Part shown: positions 16,629 through 20,388 of the stretch, piece by piece
Position numbering within the stretch: position 1 is the stretch's first letter
How the letters are laid out: every line of letters begins with the position of its first letter
NCBI GenBank assembly: GCA_049999805.1
Contig: JBNGIO010006263.1
Span: forward strand, 1-20,388
Origin: Folioceros fuciformis
Lineage: Eukaryota; Anthocerotophyta; Anthocerotopsida; Anthocerotales
DNA: 20,388 bases
Direction: 5' to 3'
Notes under the pieces: model-generated
Seen by the model: the letters and a program-made list of their open reading frames with translations, nothing else
The model's database searches: none
Told to the model about the DNA's origin: nothing
Program-made: the position numbers and the translations under genes

Positions 16629-17994
16629 AAGTATGTCTACCGTAAGAGGGACGGATTGGATTTCATACCATGTGCTTCAAGTACGACTTTTTGTCTTGAT
16701 TGAGCACACTTGCCTCATGCGGAAGCCACCTGTTGTCACTGTCTCTCAAATTAGTAGAGGCAGGGCAAAGGGACCCCTATCTTTGAAATCTCGGGCATTC
16801 AAGATGGGAGTCTAGGGCTAATGAGATGCCCCCTCCAAATCTCTTGCAGCCTCCCTTGTTGTTTGAGTTCTTGGAAACCCATTTGATCGCAAGAGCATCC
16901 ATGGTGATAAGGGAATGACCGTATAGATCTCTTTGGGGACGATCAACTTGTAGATGCTTTACAAGCGGGAGGAGAGCAAATGGAAGGGGAAATATGGAGC
17001 ACGTTGCCATAAGACCTTTTAATCGCTGTGCCGATGAGGATCAACCATATCACAGCTATCGAGGCCAAGTGCGAACTCAAATGTAATTACCGTAGCCAAG
17101 GGGACATGACCTGTCGATGACCCTGATTTTTAAGGCTCTTTTGTTGAAACATCGTTTTCGAATCAGCTGTTCGGTCATCAGATTCAGCATAAGAGAATGC
17201 AAGCCGCTTCCGTAAGGCGAGGACAAGCCTCTCGTCTCATGTTTTGCAGCCCAATAGGACGTCCCTAGCTGGTCTATGCATGGCCCAATTATCATAGCCG
17301 TCGTCCCGATATACGTCCATGAGGTGTACTGCATGTCATCATATTCTTTATGGCAAAACTATGAAGGGCTTGGACTGATCTCTCGGTTTAGTCTATAAGT
17401 TTGCATGCACGTGCACACACCAGGGAAAGTGGCCACTGCCATGCATCCAGCAATCCTTTGCAGACAATGTGTGCACTGGGTTGAATTCCTGCCCAACCGA
17501 AAGGCCGTCTACACTTGCACATGCCATATTTGCTGGCCTCATGTAAGAAAAGCTTTCAGTCTGAGACCAGCAACGGAAGTAACGTGGTCAGCAAAAGTTC
17601 AAGTTGCTCCTCCCTCCTGTCACGTATCTTGTACATTTGTGCACCCACGACATTCAAAAATCTAGCATGCAAGCCTACCTTTATGGCACACGCTTAGCAC
17701 TTGTAGCACAAAGCGGGCTTCGACTTAGCTTCTTGCTAGTCTAGACATCATGAAGAGATCTAGGCAGGAGGTAGACCAGGTGGTGGGCAAGCTGGGAAGA
17801 GTGGTGAGGGAACTAGGCTCTCGATCCTTTAGGGCCCACATACAATTCTTTCTTCACGAATTCAGGCTGGATACAATTGAGACAAAATTGGTGCGCACAA
17901 GCAGACAAGCAGACAAATGCAATTTCCGGTACAATTAAGGAGACAAGATTGCCACGCGCGCAGCTCACGAATAGCACACATATATTTTAATTTT
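16629..17994. other. No recognisable gene
   Basis: About 1.37 kb without a family-like reading frame on either strand. The longest frames are under 90 codons, have no visible domain and do not continue across stops. If 16515-16628 is organelle-derived, part of this stretch may be too, but I recognise no organellar gene in it. The last 200 bases or so are probably the 3' flank of the minus-strand F-box gene. A ten-base palindrome TGCACGTGCA (17406-17415) contains a G-box and overlaps a CATGCA motif. Confidence 0.6.
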
Positions 17995-19171
17995 CTAATC
18001 TTTATTCAAGATGGGGAATTCGAGCCATGGATCCACACAGTGAATGCTGTATGGCCGAAACCTCTTGTAGGGACAAGACGGAAGCCACCTCCAAGCCACA
18101 GGCGTTCGTCCGAAATCGAGGCCCGCGATCCTATTCAGGTTGTCGTGCATGATATATACGTGGTCCATTGCCCCCGCGACCCGGATGTGCTCGAATGCAT
18201 CTAACGAGAACTGGGAACGACGCAAGGCTTTCTTGTTGAATTTTTTCAGCATGGTAGGGGGCATGGCACCCAGGACTACCCACGCCATGCTCGCGAAGTC
18301 CAGCTCCCAGATCTGCATACTCAATTTATCACTCCGTAACCAGAGGTTCAGGCCTACGGCCACGCACAGGAGCCGGTCCTGCACTCTGACGAGGTTGCAG
18401 TAGAATGGAATGAAATGAGCAGGCTTGACCACAGCCAACCAGCTCCAACTAGCCCGCTCCATGTCGTAGGACATCAAACTCCAATCCCCGTCAAGGCAAT
18501 AGAGCACGGTGCCAATAAACACTCCCTGCTGGCTGGATGGGTGAGTGTTGAACATCCCGGCCGCGGGCAAGGCGTGGCTCGTCACATTCCAGCTCCCCAC
18601 CGCGGAATCGAAGACAAATGTAGTCGCAGATACTTCCCTATTCCCATTCGAGAGAATCACTTGGCCATCACGCACCGCCACCAGCTTGAAGGAGCGTGCA
18701 GCGGCATCCACGAAGATGCCTCGCACATCCGTCAGCAGCAAGGGATCCGGGAGCTCCGGTATGCTGGCCCATGAGCTGGTCAGGGGGTTGCAAACGTGGG
18801 GCAAGGCCTCAAATCCACCCATCGCCGTGTCCCTAGTGGACAGGAGCACGCCACCGCCTGCGGACACCGAGGCCACCTCCTCAAGCGGGCTCCAATCGGA
18901 TCGGAGCCATGCCGGGAGCTGGAGTTGGTACCATCTATTCATGGCAGGGTCGTAGGCGCAGGAGGCAACGCCGGAATCACCGTAGCCCGTCACGAACATC
19001 ATCCATGGCTTCGGCACGCCTCTTGGAGATGCTAGCCGCTCCCGCAAAAAATAGGGCGACGCCACCATCTCCTTCCACGCTTTGCACACAGTGGCCGACC
19101 GCAACAGGCTCACCAGCGACAGCTTCACCAAGATCTTGGCCACAATGTGCGGTTCAGGCAGACTTTGTAGG
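17995..19171 (-). CDS. F-box protein with kelch-like C-terminal domain, 5' end lost
   Basis: F-box proteins recruit substrates to SCF ubiquitin ligases through Skp1. The minus-strand frame begins with a recognisable F-box (SLPEPHIVAKILVKLSLVSL, then LRSATVCKAWKEM), followed by about 340 residues with spaced Trp motifs typical of kelch/galactose-oxidase beta-propellers (NRWYQL, SSWASIPELP, GSWNVTS, ASWSWLA, VAWRWLP). The stop is TAG at 17995-17997. No frameshift or internal stop is seen. The open frame extends up to 19179, where a TGA precedes it, but the sequence from about 19172 upward is gypsy gag. No in-frame ATG exists before M26 (counting the GTG at 19143-19141 as 1), which lies inside the F-box. 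The native start codon and upstream promoter are gone, so the gene is probably silenced or a recent pseudogene. It appears to be the only host protein gene in the window. Confidence 0.85.
18001..18006 (-). terminator. AATAAA polyadenylation-type hexamer overlapping the F-box stop region
   Basis: On the minus strand AATAAA encodes the penultimate Asn-Lys, just before GAT TAG. It could serve as part of the near-upstream polyadenylation element, though plant signals are loose and it may be chance. Confidence 0.35.
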
Positions 19172-19214
19172 AATAAAGGTCAGACCTGGGCTGGTAGCCG
19201 GACAAATTACTGCG

Positions 19215-19260
19215 GTAGCCCAAACCAGTGCGCCAGCGTAGCCCAAACTAGTGCGCCAGC
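19215..19260 (+). repeat. 23-base tandem duplication in gag copy 2
   Basis: GTAGCCCAAACCAGTGCGCC-AGC followed directly by a second copy with one C-to-T change. The first gag copy (6958-8061) has a single unit. Since 23 is not a multiple of three, it changes frame. Confidence 0.95.
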
Positions 19261-19264
19261 CATA

Positions 19265-19411
19265 ACTACTGTTCCAGTTGCTGTGACTACTTCAACTATT
19301 GTTCCAGTTGCTGTGACTACTTCAACTACTGTTCCCGTTGCTGTGACTACTTCAACTACTGTTCCAGTTGCTGTGACTACTTCAACTACTGTTCCAGTTG
19401 CTGTGACTACT
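19265..19411 (+). repeat. 30-base minisatellite encoding a 10-residue repeat in gag copy 2
   Basis: Five units starting at 19265, 19295, 19325, 19355 and 19385, each ACTACTGTTCCAGTTGCTGT plus GACTACTTCA with rare changes, encoding TTVPVAVTTS. The last unit ends in Lys as in the single unit of the first gag copy. Confidence 0.96.
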
Positions 19412-19695
19412 AAGTAGTCATATCCCCTGTATGGAGAGAAGAAAGGATACGAGGACCCTGACGATTTTGAGGAGCATTTTGAACAGTTAACCATCTCGAA
19501 TCAGGAGGCGAATGACGCACAGCGCGTGCAGCTGTTCTATGGAGTTCTGCAAGGAGCCGCTGCTAAATGGTACAAGAGGGAGTACTTGAAGACAACAACA
19601 CCTCCGGCCACCTTCGATGCACTCAAGAGGTCATTTTGTGAGAGATTCCGCGTGGTGGATGTCGAAGGGTATGTTCTGTCGAAATTGGAGAGGCT

Positions 19696-19955
19696 GAGGT
19701 GTTGCGAGGTCCACACAAACCCTCTTTGTCATTATAGCTCAGGGATTCGGTCCCAAAGAAATGATTTGTGTCAAATAACATAGGTTTTCTCTAAAAGTCG
19801 GTTCTACCCTAGGTCGGTTCGGTGGCACCCTCTACTGGCGCATCCGCGGCGCCGCTCCTGCTGCTGCTGCCTGAGCACAGGGCTTGAGACCCCTGCACCT
19901 TGGGATGCTGCGCATGGAACCCCGGATGCCGGATGCTATCCTCACTCCGGTGCCC
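19696..19955. repeat. Second copy of the foldback left arm and spacer
   Basis: Matches about 9626-9880 closely, from GGTGTTGCGAGGTCCACAC through the GC-rich spacer to CTATCCTCAC. It lacks the first ~27 bases of the left arm and the whole right arm. It joins gag copy 2 on the left and, on the right, sequence leading to a minus-strand primer site and LTR. Confidence 0.9.
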
Positions 19956-20022
19956 TCCTCACGGCCTTGCGCACCTTGTCCACAGCACCTGCAACCATCA
20001 CCAATCTTGCTGCACAATCCTA

Positions 20023-20034
20023 GCTCTGATACGA
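20023..20034 (-). other. Primer-binding-site-like sequence on the minus strand
   Basis: The minus strand reads TCGTATCAGAGC, one base different from the tRNA-Met primer site TGGTATCAGAGC, and lies two bases beyond the inferred LTR end (TTCA). It marks a minus-strand retroelement whose body would run leftwards. Confidence 0.75.
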
Positions 20035-20036
20035 GT

Positions 20037-20322
20037 TGAAGGATCACTAGAGGAGCTACATGGTGAAGGAGGAGAGGAGGAAGCAAGGAGGAGAGGAGAA
20101 AAAGAGAGCTCACACTCTCACAAGTCCCTATTGCAATGGAGCTCAAGGGGGTATTTATACCCTCTAGAAGAGCTCCCAAGGAAGCTTCACAAGAAGCGCA
20201 CAGGAAGCTGTGCAAGAAGCTTCCTACAGATTAGCTTAAGCTAATCTAAACAAATTATACTTAACTAGACACTAATATTAGACTAAACACATTAGTCTAA
20301 GCACATTGGGCTTTAATAACCT
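20037..20322 (-). repeat. LTR of a minus-strand retroelement
   Basis: On the minus strand the sequence runs from about GGTTATTAAAGCCC through a TATA box (GGGTATAAATACCCCC, 20146-20161) and a CT-rich stretch to GATCCTTCA, ending just before a primer-site-like sequence. This is the layout of a 5' LTR. There is no second LTR in the window, and the body beyond the primer site is cut off by the foldback core. The outer end lies against a copia pol tail near 20323. Confidence 0.65.
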
Positions 20323-20388
20323 TACGTAGCAACCAGCCAAAATATGGCCGACGTACTGACAAAAGCGCTGCCAAGCGCCAAACACATG
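20323..20388 (+). pseudogene. Copia pol C-terminal fragment, element A family (right edge)
   Basis: From about TACGTAGCAACCAGCC it matches 6388-6453, encoding VATSQNMADVLTKALPS and the following residues, with no stop; AAA stands where element A has TAA at 6427. It is cut by the window edge precisely at the point where the sequence at the window start resumes. Confidence 0.88.

Larger units (their letters stand above)
19172..19695 (+). pseudogene. Second copy of gypsy gag N-terminal part, with expanded repeats
   Basis: Closely matches 6958-7338. It starts at AATAAAGGTCAGACCTGGG, abutting the F-box gene, and ends in LSKLERL. It differs from the first copy in three ways. A 23-base tandem duplication (19215-19260) shifts the frame and brings a TAG at 19239-19241. 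A 30-base unit present once in the first copy is here five times (19265-19411). After the array, AAG TAG replaces AAG CAG (TAG at 19415-19417). Past that stop the gag domain (GAAAKWYKREY) continues in the same frame until the junction with the foldback core. Non-functional fragment. Confidence 0.88.

Noticed and set aside
16777-17334. Short minus-strand frames of 77 and 85 codons
   Set aside because: No domain, no conserved context, and the plus strand is similarly open; not enough to call genes.
17750-17938. 62-codon plus-strand frame (MKRSRQEVDQ...)
   Set aside because: Short and without homology I can recognise, in the probable 3' flank of the F-box gene.
18415-18955. Plus-strand frames over the F-box gene
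   Set aside because: Antisense shadows of a frame that carries the F-box and kelch-like motifs.
19526-19783. Gag fused to a cysteine-containing tail as a new protein
   Set aside because: The tail is the foldback core read across a breakpoint, downstream of in-frame stops.

Overview
The window looks like nuclear DNA of a land plant: it is a dense mosaic of Ty1/copia and Ty3/gypsy LTR retrotransposons, with the tRNA-Met primer site typical of plant copia elements, plus one F-box/kelch-like gene. The family styles would suit a seedless plant such as a lycophyte, but that is inference and I cannot name the species. No prokaryotic gene, tRNA, rRNA or CRISPR array was seen.

Left third (1-6801): copia element A has LTRs at 132-349 and 6583-6800, a primer site at 351, a frameshifted gag-protease-integrase (891-2852) and an open RT/RNase H half (about 5330-6564). 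Between the halves lies about 2.5 kb of other material: an LTR-like stretch, a 5'-truncated gypsy integrase (3258-3999), its polypurine tract, and a long LTR-like region with a GAAGTG minisatellite. The integrase C-terminus and the first half of the A RT are missing. Bases 1-113 are the pol C-terminus of a further copy of the same family, and the last ~66 bases of the window are the stretch of pol that directly precedes them.

Middle (6802-10583): a gypsy gag (coiled coil, gag domain, Ser/acidic tail, three zinc knuckles, with an in-frame TAG after the first) abuts an inverted gypsy integrase relic on the minus strand (8818-9590). Next come a ~415-bp foldback unit (9600-10014) and a non-coding stretch with a minus-strand TATA box.

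Element B (10584-16056): a structurally complete copia element with 291/279-bp LTRs, a CAATT target duplication, primer site and polypurine tract. Its gag-pol carries nine nonsense codons, several frameshifts and mutated protease and RT active sites. It sits at the centre of a 15-bp palindrome made of two inverted CCAAT boxes, between two outward-facing TATA boxes.

Right third (16057-20388): a plus-strand TATA box and leader, a 19-bp minisatellite holding a 10-base assembly gap, and two 57-bp repeats that resemble domain V of an organellar group II intron. After about 1.37 kb with no recognisable gene comes an F-box/kelch-like gene on the minus strand (17995-19171), which has lost its start codon to a second copy of the gypsy gag. 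That gag copy has an expanded 10-residue repeat. It is followed by a second copy of the foldback core, a minus-strand LTR with primer site, and the copia pol tail.

The retroelement reading frames are nearly all broken, and many of the stops are TAG where a neighbouring copy or the family motif calls for CAG. I saw no coherent new multi-gene system. The most notable signals are the split palindromic promoter, the CAG-to-TAG decay, the defective but recently inserted element B, the intron-domain-like repeats, the foldback unit and the continuity of the two window ends.
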